From NCBI GenBank assembly GCA_022710975.1, contig JAKLGA010000015.1:1-64000 (forward strand): a stretch of DNA of 64,000 bases, written 5' to 3'. The notes below the pieces were generated by a model. It ran no database searches and was not told where the DNA came from. It saw only the letters and a program-made list of their open reading frames with translations. Below are positions 27,884-35,747 of the stretch, in pieces (the stretch's first letter is position 1; every line of letters starts with the position of its first letter). The position numbers were made by a program, and so were the translations under genes. Origin of the DNA: Myxococcota bacterium (GTDB taxonomy: Bacteria > Myxococcota > B64-G9).

Positions 27884-27912
27884 CTTATATCCCGTGGGCG
27901 GGGGCGGGCCAA
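27884..27912 (-). promoter_or_regulatory. candidate promoter of the GNAT gene
   Basis: Minus strand TTGGCC (27912-27907), 17 bp, TATAAG (27889-27884). AAGGGGG precedes the ATG at 27851. Confidence 0.55.
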
Positions 27913-27935
27913 GCCCTTCCTGGGCCGGCCGCGCG

Positions 27936-27965
27936 TTGACCGACCGCGCCGGCCCGGCGTAGGCT
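27936..27965 (+). promoter_or_regulatory. candidate leaderless promoter of the amidohydrolase gene
   Basis: TTGACC 27936-27941, 18 bp, TAGGCT 27960-27965; the GTG start at 27973 follows after 7 bases, leaving no room for a ribosome-binding site. Confidence 0.55.
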
Positions 27966-27972
27966 CGGGCGC

Positions 27973-28749
27973 GTGGAGCCTGCAGACGACCGGCCCTTCC
28001 TGGTGGAGCGCGGCCCCGGGCCGCTCATCGCGAGCGCGCTGCACGCCGGCCACGCGCTGCGGGCCGAGCTCGCCCCGCTGTGCGCCGTGCCCGAGGCCGA
28101 CCGGCTGCGCGAGGAGGATCCTCACACCGCGCGGCTGGCCGCCTTCGCCCCCAATCGGCTCGTGGCCCTGTGCTCGCGTTTCGAGGTCGACCTCAACCGG
28201 CCGCGCGGGCGGGCGGTCTACCGCGCGCCCGCGGACGCCTGGGGCCTCGAGGTGTGGCGGCAGGCGCCGCCCGGGGAGCTCGTCGAGCGCTCGCTCGGGC
28301 TGTGGGACCGCTTCTACCAGGCCGCCGAGGCGCTGGTCGCGGAGGTGATCGCCCGGGAGGGCGGCGCGCTGGTCCTGGACATCCACGCCTACTGCCATCG
28401 GCGCGGGGGTCCCACCGCCCCGCCCGCGGCGTCGGCCCAGAACCCCGAGGTGGATCTCAACACCGGTCCCCTGGACCGGCCGCGCTGGGCCCACGTGGTC
28501 GAGGCCCTGCGGACGGACCTCGCGGGCGCGGGGCTCGACGTGCGGGAGAACGTGAGGTTCCGCGGGGGGCACTTCGTGACCTGGTTGAACCGCCGCTTCG
28601 CCCCGCGCTGCTGCGCCGTGGCGATCGAGTTCAAGAAGACCTTCGTGGACGAATGGAGCGGCGCGCTCGATCCGGCCCGGCTCGCCCGCCTGGCGGACGC
28701 GCTCTCCGCCGCGGCCGTGGCCGCGGCGCGGGAATTTCAGCACGGCTGA
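27973..28749 (+). CDS. N-formylglutamate amidohydrolase family protein
   Basis: 258 residues from GTG 27973. Family signatures: FEVDLNRPRGRAVY, LVLDIHAYCHRR, and AIEFKKTFVDEW. Typical members hydrolyse N-formylglutamate at the end of histidine degradation, but this branch also sits beside peptide-ligase genes in other genomes, so the substrate is open. No histidine-utilisation gene is nearby. Cytoplasmic. The promoter position implies a leaderless mRNA. Confidence 0.8.
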   Translation: MEPADDRPFLVERGPGPLIASALHAGHALRAELAPLCAVPEADRLREEDPHTARLAAFAPNRLVALCSRFEVDLNRPRGRAVYRAPADAWGLEVWRQAPPGELVERSLGLWDRFYQAAEALVAEVIAREGGALVLDIHAYCHRRGGPTAPPAASAQNPEVDLNTGPLDRPRWAHVVEALRTDLAGAGLDVRENVRFRGGHFVTWLNRRFAPRCCAVAIEFKKTFVDEWSGALDPARLARLADALSAAAVAAAREFQHG

Positions 28750-28791
28750 AACCGGGCCCGGCGGCCCGCGCCACGCGGGCCTGATTCGGGG

Positions 28792-28820
28792 TTGACCGAC
28801 CCCGGGCGGTCTGCTATCAC
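28792..28820 (+). promoter_or_regulatory. candidate promoter for the zinc-knuckle regulator / CapA-MltB operon
   Basis: TTGACC 28792-28797, 17 bp, TATCAC 28815-28820 within TCTGCTA. The arrangement TTGACC-N12-TCTGCTA is the same as in front of selD (36833-36861). Confidence 0.55.
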
Positions 28821-29023
28821 CCAGGACGAGGGGTCATGGAACTACGACCTCTCGGCCGCCCGCGATGGCTAGCGGGCCGGTGGTTGGTTGCGCGTCTCCA
28901 AGCTGTGTTTCTTGCGGGACGGGCGTGACCCGGCGAGGTTGGGCCTCGCCGCCGGCCGCGCCCGTTCGGAGGCCGCGCTCGAGAGCGCGGGGGTGGAGCG
29001 TGCGGGCAGGAGGTGGTTCGGGC
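28821..29023 (+). promoter_or_regulatory. structured ~200-nt leader with short ORF and two hairpins
   Basis: After the promoter comes a 30-codon ORF (28836-28928; ATG preceded by GAGGGG), then two perfect hairpins: GGCGAGG/CCTCGCC at 28932-28950 with a 5-base loop, and CCGCGCT/AGCGCGG at 28973-28990 with loop CGAG. AGGAGG (29008-29013) and ATG 29024 follow. An in-frame ATG at 28865 would extend the protein by 53 low-complexity residues. The layout is compatible with translational attenuation, unproven. Confidence 0.4.
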
Positions 29024-30451
29024 ATGCCGAGGGCCAAGCAAGCGGCTGCGGTGGACGCGGAGGCGCGGGACCGGCTCGGCCAGGTCCTCGATGGGCTGGC
29101 CGCGGCCATGACCCGCGGCTTCCTCGACGGCCTGGAGCGGTCCGGCACGATCCAGCAGCTGGTCGGGGTGGTCGAATTTCTGCAGCAACGCGTGGACGAA
29201 CTGGAGGCCGAGGTGGCGGAGCAACGCGGCGGGGCTTCGGTGGGCGGGGATGTCAGGGTGAAGGCAGCCAAGGCGGACAGCGCCACCCAGACGGACAGGG
29301 TCTCGGCGGAGCGCCCGGCCCAGACGGAGCCGGCCGCGCCCGCGCCGGCCCAGCCCGCTCCCGCCCGGGCCGCTCCGGCCACGCCGGCTTCGGCGTCCGC
29401 GCCTCCCGCGGCGCCGGCCCCGGCGCCTGCCCCCAGGGCGGCGGCTCCGGCCGGTGCCGCCGCGGCCAGCGCCGGCCGCCCGGTCCCCCTGTCGGTCCCG
29501 CTGGGCCCCATGCCCGGCTCGCGCCCCCCGCGGCCGAAGACCCGCTCGCGGAACGCGGTCCGGCCGACCGTGGTGTACCGGACGGATCCGCGGGCCCAGG
29601 CGAACGGCGAGGGCAAGGCGGGCGGCACGGTGTGCCTGGAGCCCGGCTGCACGCGCCCGGTCCACAGCCGGGGCTACTGCGTCATCCACGTCGAGAAGCT
29701 GCTGTCCAGCGATCGGCCAGCGGCCGCGCCTCTCGGCCCCTCGGCCATCCCGATGCCCCCGCCCAAGCGCCCGGCCGCGAGCCGAGGCAAGAAGGAGGGC
29801 ACCAAGGGCGTCTTCGCCCTGCTGTACGAGGACAAGGGGCGGCGGGTGATGGCCGGGTTCATCAACCAGATGAAGTTCGACCGGCGCGATCTGGTGCAGC
29901 GGCTCAACGTCCAGTTCGCCGGCATGCCCGGCGTGCCGCTGGAGGAGGAGGACGTCATGGTCGCCCTCCACTACCACCAGCTCGGGGACGTGCTGCGGAA
30001 GCGGGAGGGCGAGATCCTCTGCCGCCACCTGACCAAGCAGCGCGGGTCGCTCACCAAGACCGCGCAGGCCATGAAGCTCGAGCCCGAGCGCCTGAAGGCG
30101 CGCGTCACCGAGCTCCACCTGGAGGACGAGGTGGCCCGGGTGCGGAACCAGTTCCGCGAGGAGATCATGGAGCGCTCGGGCTTCAGCCAGCGGCTCGAGC
30201 TGGCGCTCACCCGGGAGAAGTACCTGGCCGATCTCGGCATCCTGAACGAAGTGGACGAGTCGCTCCGGCGGGAGGTGCGCGCCGCGCTCTCCCAGCTCGG
30301 CACCGTGGGCCCGGACGCGCGCGGCCAGGCCATCCGCACGCAGTTCTCGCTGGACGACCAGGCCTACCGGCGGCTGGTCCGCCGCTACGACCTGGGCGCC
30401 GAGCTGCCGCTGCCGCCCGAGGCGCCCGCGGCCGAGGTGGCCGGGGCATGA
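29024..30451 (+). CDS. zinc-knuckle and Fis-type HTH protein (putative regulator)
   Basis: 475 residues. N-terminal helical/coiled region (to about 65), a ~110-residue Ala/Pro-rich linker, then a compact Cys/His cluster CLEPGCTRPVHSRGYCVIH (about 204-222), which matches small zinc-binding knuckles, then a basic segment and a globular C-domain. Within that, LTKTAQAMKLEPERLKARV (about 345-363) looks like a Fis-type helix-turn-helix. No signal peptide, so cytoplasmic and probably nucleic-acid-binding; targets unknown. Its stop overlaps the next ATG (ATGA, 30448-30451), an unusual coupling of a regulator-like protein to an exported envelope enzyme. Confidence 0.65.
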   Translation: MPRAKQAAAVDAEARDRLGQVLDGLAAAMTRGFLDGLERSGTIQQLVGVVEFLQQRVDELEAEVAEQRGGASVGGDVRVKAAKADSATQTDRVSAERPAQTEPAAPAPAQPAPARAAPATPASASAPPAAPAPAPAPRAAAPAGAAAASAGRPVPLSVPLGPMPGSRPPRPKTRSRNAVRPTVVYRTDPRAQANGEGKAGGTVCLEPGCTRPVHSRGYCVIHVEKLLSSDRPAAAPLGPSAIPMPPPKRPAASRGKKEGTKGVFALLYEDKGRRVMAGFINQMKFDRRDLVQRLNVQFAGMPGVPLEEEDVMVALHYHQLGDVLRKREGEILCRHLTKQRGSLTKTAQAMKLEPERLKARVTELHLEDEVARVRNQFREEIMERSGFSQRLELALTREKYLADLGILNEVDESLRREVRAALSQLGTVGPDARGQAIRTQFSLDDQAYRRLVRRYDLGAELPLPPEAPAAEVAGA

Positions 30452-32328
30452 AGGCGCTCGCAGCCTGGCTGGGGGTGCTCCTGGTGGGGATCAGCGTGTC
30501 CGCGGCCGGGGGCGAGGTCGTGCGGGTGACGGCGGTGGGGGACATCAACCTGGGCAGCGACTTCCCCACGGTGGACAGCCTGCCGCCGGAGGGGGGCGCC
30601 CGCCTGCTCGAGCCGGTCCGCGAGCTGCTGCGGGGCGACGTGGTCTTCGGCAACCTGGAGGGCCCGCTGCTCGACGGGGGCGAGTCCAGCAAGTGCCGCG
30701 GCGGCGGGAACTGCTTCGCGTTCCGCACCCCGACGACCTACGCCCCGCTGCTCAAGGCGGCCGGGTTCAGCGTGCTGGGCCTGGCCAACAACCACGCCCT
30801 CGACTTCGGCGAGGAGGGCCGGGCGAGCTCCACCCGGGTCCTGGACGGCCTGGGCATCGCCCACTCGGGCGCGCCCGGGGACGTGGCCCGGCTCGAGGTG
30901 AAGGGCAAGAAGCTCGCCCTGGTGGCCTTCACCACCTCCGCGCACTCCAACAACCTGCTCGACCTGGAGAGCGCCGCGGGCACGGTGGCTGCGCTGGCCA
31001 AGGAGCACGATCTGGTGATCGTCTCCTTCCACGCCGGGAGCGAGGGCGCCGGGGCCGCGCACGTGCCCGACGGGCCGGAGTTCCTGGGGCAGGAGCCGCG
31101 CGGGCACCTGATCCAGTTCGCCCACGCGGTGATCGACGCCGGCGCGGACCTGGTCATCGGCCACGGCCCGCACCTGATGCGCGGCCTGGAGCAGTACCGC
31201 GGGCGGCTGATCGCCTACAGCCTGGGCAACTTCTGCACCTTCGGGCGCTTCAGCCTGCAGGGCCCGCTGGGCCGGGCCGGGGTGCTGCAGGTGGACCTGG
31301 ACGCGGGCACGGGCGCCTTCCTGGGCGGCCGGCTGCACGCGACCCTGCAGGAGAAGCCGGGCGGTCCGCGGCCCGATCCCGCCAACCAGACGGTGCAGGA
31401 GGTGCGCGCGCTCAGCGCGGCCGACTTCCCTTACAGCGCCCCCTTGCTCGCGGAGGGCGGCGCGCTCGCGCCCGGGCCGGGCGAGGGCGGCGGGCTGTTC
31501 GGCCTGCCCACGGCCGAGGCGCGGGCCCGGCTGCGGACCCTGCTCGGGGAGCTTGAGCGGCGCGGCTTCCAGCGCGACGAGCTCAGGCGCTGGTTCGGAG
31601 ATGCGCGGGCCTCGCTGGCCCCGCGGGTGCTGGAGAAGTTCGCCCGGCCGGCGGAGAAGGCGCTCACCTACGCGCAGTACCGCAACATCTTCATGCAGCC
31701 CGAGCGGCTCGAGGCGGGCCAGCGCTGGCTGGAGGAGCAGCGGGCCCTGCTCGACGCGGTCGAGGCCGAGTACGGCGTGGATCGGGCGGCGCTGGCCGGG
31801 ATCATCGCCACCGAGACCAAGTTCGGCCTGCACCCCTTCCCCTTCCGGGCCTTCGACGCGCTGGTCACCCAGGCGCTCGAGATGCCGCGCCGGGCGAAGT
31901 GGGCCACCGACCAGCTCGCCGCGCTGCTGCGCGTGTTCCGCGACGATCCGCTGCGGCCGATGGCCTCCTACGCCGGGGCGGTCGGGCTGGTGCAGTTCAT
32001 GCCCTCCAGCATCGAGAAGCACGCCCGGGACGGGGACGGCGACGGCAAGATCGATCTCGAGCAGTGGCCCGACGCGGTGGCCTCGGCGGCCAACTACCTG
32101 AAGGCCCATGGCTGGAAGCAGGGCGAACCGATCACCGCGGGCAGCCGCAACGCCAAGGCCATCTGGGGCTACAACCCGGCCGGGCACTACGTCAAGGTGG
32201 TCACCGAGCTGAGCGAAGCGTTCGGGATGAAGAAGGTGGAGAAGAAGTCGGGCAAGAAGTCGGACAAGAAGTCGGACAAGAAGTCGGACAAGTCGGACAA
32301 GTCGGACAAGCCGGACAAGAAGCCCTAG
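30448..32328 (+). CDS. CapA-like metallophosphatase fused to MltB-type lytic transglycosylase
   Basis: 626 residues. Signal peptide (about 1-21). Domain 1 (about 23-320) is a CapA/PgsA-like calcineurin-fold domain: TAVGDINLG (Asp-32), NLEGPL, LGLANNHALDFG (His-116), VIGHGPHLM. Domain 2 (about 365-595) matches MltB/Slt35: GIIATETKFG with catalytic Glu-456, YAGAVGLVQFMPSS, an EF-hand-like loop DGDGDGKIDLE, and ANYLKAHGW. The tail is a Lys/Ser/Asp repeat. MltB cleaves peptidoglycan glycan strands. CapA domains act in capsule or poly-gamma-glutamate assembly. Joining both suggests wall remodelling at sites of surface polymer attachment (inference). Confidence 0.88.
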   Translation: MKALAAWLGVLLVGISVSAAGGEVVRVTAVGDINLGSDFPTVDSLPPEGGARLLEPVRELLRGDVVFGNLEGPLLDGGESSKCRGGGNCFAFRTPTTYAPLLKAAGFSVLGLANNHALDFGEEGRASSTRVLDGLGIAHSGAPGDVARLEVKGKKLALVAFTTSAHSNNLLDLESAAGTVAALAKEHDLVIVSFHAGSEGAGAAHVPDGPEFLGQEPRGHLIQFAHAVIDAGADLVIGHGPHLMRGLEQYRGRLIAYSLGNFCTFGRFSLQGPLGRAGVLQVDLDAGTGAFLGGRLHATLQEKPGGPRPDPANQTVQEVRALSAADFPYSAPLLAEGGALAPGPGEGGGLFGLPTAEARARLRTLLGELERRGFQRDELRRWFGDARASLAPRVLEKFARPAEKALTYAQYRNIFMQPERLEAGQRWLEEQRALLDAVEAEYGVDRAALAGIIATETKFGLHPFPFRAFDALVTQALEMPRRAKWATDQLAALLRVFRDDPLRPMASYAGAVGLVQFMPSSIEKHARDGDGDGKIDLEQWPDAVASAANYLKAHGWKQGEPITAGSRNAKAIWGYNPAGHYVKVVTELSEAFGMKKVEKKSGKKSDKKSDKKSDKSDKSDKPDKKP

Positions 32329-32816
32329 AAGCCGGGCCCGCCGCCGGGCCCGCGGCCGGGTCCGCCCGGTCCGCCACCGCCGCCCAGCCCGCGGCGCTTG
32401 TCCCGCTTCTGCATGCGGTGCTCGGCCTGGATGGCCTCCATCTTCTGCCACTGCTCGGGGGTCATCAGCTTGCGGATCTGGAGCATCAGGCCCACGCGGT
32501 TCTTCTTCAGCCGGGTCTGGACGGCGCCGATCTTGTCGAGCTGGGAGAAGACCGCGCCCTGCTCGGGCTGGGCCGCGATCATGAGCTGCTGCAGCTCCAG
32601 GCGCGCCTTCTCGAGCTCGTAGCGGATCTCGAGCTTCTCCCGCTCGGCCTTGAAGTGCAGCTCCTCGATCTGCTTGATCTGGCCGTCGCTCAGGCCGACG
32701 TCCTTCATGATCTTCTTCATCACCGCGGGCGGGGGGCCGCCCTTGCCCGGACCGGCCAGGGCCGCGAGGGGCAGGGCGAGCATCGACAGGGCGACGAGCA
32801 CGGCGAGCTTCCGCAT
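32325..32816 (-). CDS. Spy/CpxP-like periplasmic helical protein
   Basis: 163 residues. Signal peptide 1-22 (ALAGPGKG). Three or four amphipathic helices rich in K/E/L/Q with MKDVGLSDGQIKQIEEL and RKLMTPEQWQKMEAIQ, the LTxxQ-like pattern of Spy/CpxP/zinc-resistance proteins, then a Gly/Pro/Arg-rich tail. Likely a periplasmic chaperone or envelope-stress component. The four bases CTAG (32325-32328) serve as stop for this gene and the convergent CapA-MltB gene. It is on the same strand as, and 86 bp after, the anti-sigma candidate. Confidence 0.75.
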   Translation of the reverse strand: MRKLAVLVALSMLALPLAALAGPGKGGPPPAVMKKIMKDVGLSDGQIKQIEELHFKAEREKLEIRYELEKARLELQQLMIAAQPEQGAVFSQLDKIGAVQTRLKKNRVGLMLQIRKLMTPEQWQKMEAIQAEHRMQKRDKRRGLGGGGGPGGPGRGPGGGPGF

Positions 32817-32902
32817 GACGGGCCTCCTTGGATCGGAATCGGTTTCCACCGCCTGTGTCTCGAGCGTACGGACCCACCAGGCACGGGCGCGGTAGACAGC
32901 CC

Positions 32903-33391
32903 TCACAGCACCTCGCTGTCCACCTCGCCCGACAGCACTCCGTCCAGCCAGCCGTAGGCGCCGGGGTACTCCTCGGGGCCGGGCTCCTCCGCCTCGCCCT
33001 GGACCCACCAGTCGGGCGCCGAGGCCAGCTGATCCTCGTAGGCGGCCTCCTCGGTCTCCGCGCCGGCGCGGGCGAAGCCCGGGTAGGCGATGGACTCCAC
33101 CTCGTCCAGCAGCGCGAGCGTGCGCTGGTCCACGTCCTGCGGCGCTGCGGCCGGCCGCCACGGGGCGAGCCAGGCGAGCACCGCCAGGCCGGCGGCCAGC
33201 CCGAGGCCGGACAGCGCCAGCGCCAGCCGCGCCCTGGGCCGGGGCACCCCATCCAGCCGGGCGCGCACGCCCGCGCGCAGCGCCTGGAGCTCGGCCGGCT
33301 CGACCCGCCCGAAGGCGCCGAGCGTCTGGCCGGCCGCGCTCACCCGCGCCTCGAAGGCGGCCGGGTCTCCCACGGGTTGCTTCTCCTCCAC
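32903..33391 (-). CDS. putative anti-sigma factor (single-span membrane protein)
   Basis: 162 residues from GTG 33391 (GGGAGGTGA 4 bases upstream). Cytoplasmic N-terminus of ~55 residues, one membrane helix (about 57-76, LALALSGLGLAAGLAVLAW), and an acidic C-terminal part. Located 21 bp after an ECF sigma gene, the standard sigma/anti-sigma layout; no zinc-binding ZAS motif (HxxxCxxC) is visible, so the assignment rests on context and topology. Confidence 0.6.
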   Translation of the reverse strand: MEEKQPVGDPAAFEARVSAAGQTLGAFGRVEPAELQALRAGVRARLDGVPRPRARLALALSGLGLAAGLAVLAWLAPWRPAAAPQDVDQRTLALLDEVESIAYPGFARAGAETEEAAYEDQLASAPDWWVQGEAEEPGPEEYPGAYGWLDGVLSGEVDSEVL

Positions 33392-33412
33392 GGCTCACCT
33401 CCCTGCCCGGGC

Positions 33413-34054
33413 TCAGCGCTCGCCCAGCTCGACCCGCAGCTTGCGCAGCGCGCGGACCAGGTGCGTCTTCAGCGTGCCCGGGCCCACGCCCAGCGCCTCG
33501 GCGGCCTCCTCGACCGACAGCCCCTCGAGGTGGCGCAACACCAGGGCCGCCCGCTGCATGGCCGGGAGCAACTCCAGGGCGCGGGCCAGCCGGGCGGCGT
33601 CCTCGCGGGCGGCGAGCGCGGCCTCCGGGCTCGGGCTGGCCTGCAGGCCGTAGCCCGGGGCGGAGGCCGGTTGCTGCCCGATCAGCCCCAGGATGCGCCG
33701 CTTCAGGGTCCGGCGCCGGAGGCGCCGGAGCGCCTCGTGCACCGCGATGCGCGTGACCCAGGTGCGCAGGCTGGACTCGCCGCGGAAGCTGCCCAGCTGC
33801 GCGTGCGCCCGGACCAGGGCGTCCTGGGTGGCGTCGCGGGCCTCCTCGGCGTCGCCCAGGAGCCGCCGCACCACCCCCAGCAGCGAGCCCGCGTGGTTCG
33901 CCAGCAGCTCCTCGAAGGCCCGGGCCGGGTCCTCGCGCGGCAGCGCGAGCGGGGCGCGCTCGATGGCCTGCATGGCGATGGGCGCGCTGCCGCTCAAGGC
34001 CTGGCGGTCCTCCTGCTGGGGTACTGACCCGCCGGAGGGAGCGCCGGTAGACAT
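33413..34054 (-). CDS. ECF-family RNA polymerase sigma factor
   Basis: 213 residues from ATG 34054; alternatives are ATG 33974 and a longer in-frame start that would run into the neighbouring gene. Region 2 is seen in AEEARDATQDALVRAHAQL with FRGESSLRTWVTRIAVHEA, and region 4 in RAALVLRHLEGLSVEEAAEALGV and GTLKTHLVRALRKLR. It would direct RNA polymerase to envelope-stress or similar promoters. The downstream membrane protein is its probable antagonist and the Spy-like gene a candidate target. Confidence 0.9.
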   Translation of the reverse strand: MSTGAPSGGSVPQQEDRQALSGSAPIAMQAIERAPLALPREDPARAFEELLANHAGSLLGVVRRLLGDAEEARDATQDALVRAHAQLGSFRGESSLRTWVTRIAVHEALRRLRRRTLKRRILGLIGQQPASAPGYGLQASPSPEAALAAREDAARLARALELLPAMQRAALVLRHLEGLSVEEAAEALGVGPGTLKTHLVRALRKLRVELGER

Positions 34055-34088
34055 GGCGGGCGGGAGGCGCACGGCCGGGAAGCTCCCT

Positions 34089-34472
34089 TCAGCCCGGGGC
34101 ACACACCGACAGCCCGGGCCGGCTGGTGGCCCGGCAACCCCAGCCCGCCCGGCAGTCCGGGAGCCCGTCGCCGCAGGTCCGCAGGCAGGCGCTGCCCAGC
34201 TCGCCCTGGCCCTCGGAGATCACCCGCACGCAGGTGCTGCCCGCGGGGCACAGCTGGTCCGCGGCGCAGTCCCGGCTGCACAGGCCCCCAGGCACCTGGG
34301 TCAGGCAGTCGAGCTCGCCCCCGCAGTCCTCCTGGACCCGGCAGCACCCGCCCAGCTCTCCGTCGGGGGCGCAGGCGGGCTCCCCGCAGCCGCCCGCGAG
34401 CGCGCCGGCCGCGGCCATCGCCAGCCAGGCGATCAGGCTCCGAGATCTTGATCGCTTCGCCGGGAGGGGCAT
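34089..34472 (-). CDS. small Cys-rich lipoprotein
   Basis: 127 residues. N-terminal Arg/Ser/Lys then a hydrophobic stretch ending LAGGC (lipobox), then 12 Cys in ~95 residues with CCRVQEDCGGELDC and CPAGSTC. Probably disulphide-rich and exported; no known function. Stands 34 bp upstream of the sigma gene on the same strand, so it may be co-transcribed. Confidence 0.65.
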   Translation of the reverse strand: MPLPAKRSRSRSLIAWLAMAAAGALAGGCGEPACAPDGELGGCCRVQEDCGGELDCLTQVPGGLCSRDCAADQLCPAGSTCVRVISEGQGELGSACLRTCGDGLPDCRAGWGCRATSRPGLSVCAPG

Positions 34473-34568
34473 ACAATCCGCCTCGAAACGCGCACGTTGC
34501 GCGGGTCGATTGTCGACCATCCGCTCCCGGCGCGCAACCGCGGCGCCGGGGCGACCGCGGGAGGAGCC

Positions 34569-35147
34569 ATGCAGGACGGAGCCGATCTGGGCGAGGTGAA
34601 GGCGCGGGTGCGCCGGCGGACCTTCCTGGTCGACCGGAAGTTCCAGTTCAAGTGGACCGCGATCATCGTGTCGGTGGGCGTGCTGATCTCGGCCGGACTG
34701 GGCTTCTTCATCGTCAAGCTGACCATGGATCTCAACGAGTCCCTGGGCATCGACGAGGCGCTGCTGGCCGAGGCCACCCGGGCCGACAGCTTCGCCATCT
34801 ACTACCTGGTCGGGTTCGTGGCCGTCATGGCCGTGGCGCTGTTCGTGTGGGGCATCTTCATGACCCACCGGGTGGCCGGGCCCATCTTCATCATCTCCCG
34901 CTACCTCCACCAGATCGGCGAGGGAGAGGTGCCCCGGCCCCGGCCGCTGCGGCGCGGGGACGACCTGCAGGAGTTCTTCGAGACCTTCTCGGGCATGCTG
35001 GCCAAGCTCCAGGAGCGGCACCTGGCCGAGGCCGCGCTCATGACCCGGGCCGCCGTGGCGCTCCGGGACAAGGGCGGGGATCCCGCCCTGGCGGGCGAGC
35101 TGGAGCAGGCCGCCGTGGCCAAGCAGGCCTGGCGTCCGCGGGCCTGA
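34569..35147 (+). CDS. two-span membrane protein with HAMP-like domain
   Basis: 192 residues; GGGAGGAG precedes ATG 34569. Membrane helices at about 28-50 and 76-100 flank a short periplasmic loop; after the second comes MTHRVAGPIFIISRYL and GEGEVPRPRPLRRGDDLQE, a HAMP pattern, then a helical tail. No kinase or methyl-accepting output domain follows, so it may be an adaptor or stand-alone sensor. Similar short HAMP proteins occur in deltaproteobacteria. Confidence 0.7.
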   Translation: MQDGADLGEVKARVRRRTFLVDRKFQFKWTAIIVSVGVLISAGLGFFIVKLTMDLNESLGIDEALLAEATRADSFAIYYLVGFVAVMAVALFVWGIFMTHRVAGPIFIISRYLHQIGEGEVPRPRPLRRGDDLQEFFETFSGMLAKLQERHLAEAALMTRAAVALRDKGGDPALAGELEQAAVAKQAWRPRA

Positions 35148-35157
35148 GCCCTCCGAC

Positions 35158-35730
35158 TCAGCGCTTCAGCCTGGCGGCCAGGGCCCGGGCCTGGCGCTGG
35201 AGATCCTTGCGCTCGCGGGTCTGGGCGGGCTCGTCGCAGCGCACGCCCGCCAGGCTGCCGCGGTACGCGGCCCGGCCGTACGCGCTCAGGCGCTTGAGCA
35301 TCTCCACGCACAGGTCGAGGCCGTCCCGCTTGTCCCCGCCCGCGGTGAACACGCCGGCCACCTGCTTGCCCTCGATCAGGCTGCGGCCGGACTCCTTGAA
35401 GAAGCAGTAGAAGCGATCGAGCGCCGCGGCGGTGGGGCCGGACACCTTCCAGCAGTAGACCGGGCTGGCCACCACCAGCGCGTCCGCCCAGACGACGTCG
35501 TCCAGGACCTCGCGCAGGTCGTCGCGCAGCTTGCAGGCCGGCGCCTCGTCGCGCCGCTTGCAGCTGTCGCAGTGGAGGCAGCCGCGGAAGGCGAGCCAGT
35601 GCAGCTCGTGCCGGCGCAGCTTGGCGCCCTGCTCCTCCAGCGCCTGCTCCACCCAGCCCAGCGCCGTCGCGGTGTTGCCCTTCCTGCGCGGGCTGCCGTT
35701 CAGCAGCACGACCTTGAGTTTCTTGCCCAT
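35158..35730 (-). CDS. flavodoxin-like NAD(P)H-dependent FMN reductase
   Basis: 190 residues; GGAGGAA is 9 bases before ATG 35730. NGSPRRKGNT (11-20) is the FMN phosphate loop, ASPVYCWKVSGP the second flavin contact. A Cys cluster CLHCDSC plus Cys-66 (spacing C-x2-C-x2-C-x8-C, residues 51-66) recalls iron-sulfur flavoproteins, although the last gap is longer than in Isf. Likely an electron-transfer or quinone/metal reductase. 17 bp downstream of the degenerate GGDEF gene. Confidence 0.85.
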   Translation of the reverse strand: MGKKLKVVLLNGSPRRKGNTATALGWVEQALEEQGAKLRRHELHWLAFRGCLHCDSCKRRDEAPACKLRDDLREVLDDVVWADALVVASPVYCWKVSGPTAAALDRFYCFFKESGRSLIEGKQVAGVFTAGGDKRDGLDLCVEMLKRLSAYGRAAYRGSLAGVRCDEPAQTRERKDLQRQARALAARLKR

Positions 35731-35747
35731 GTGGTTCGTTCCTCCGC

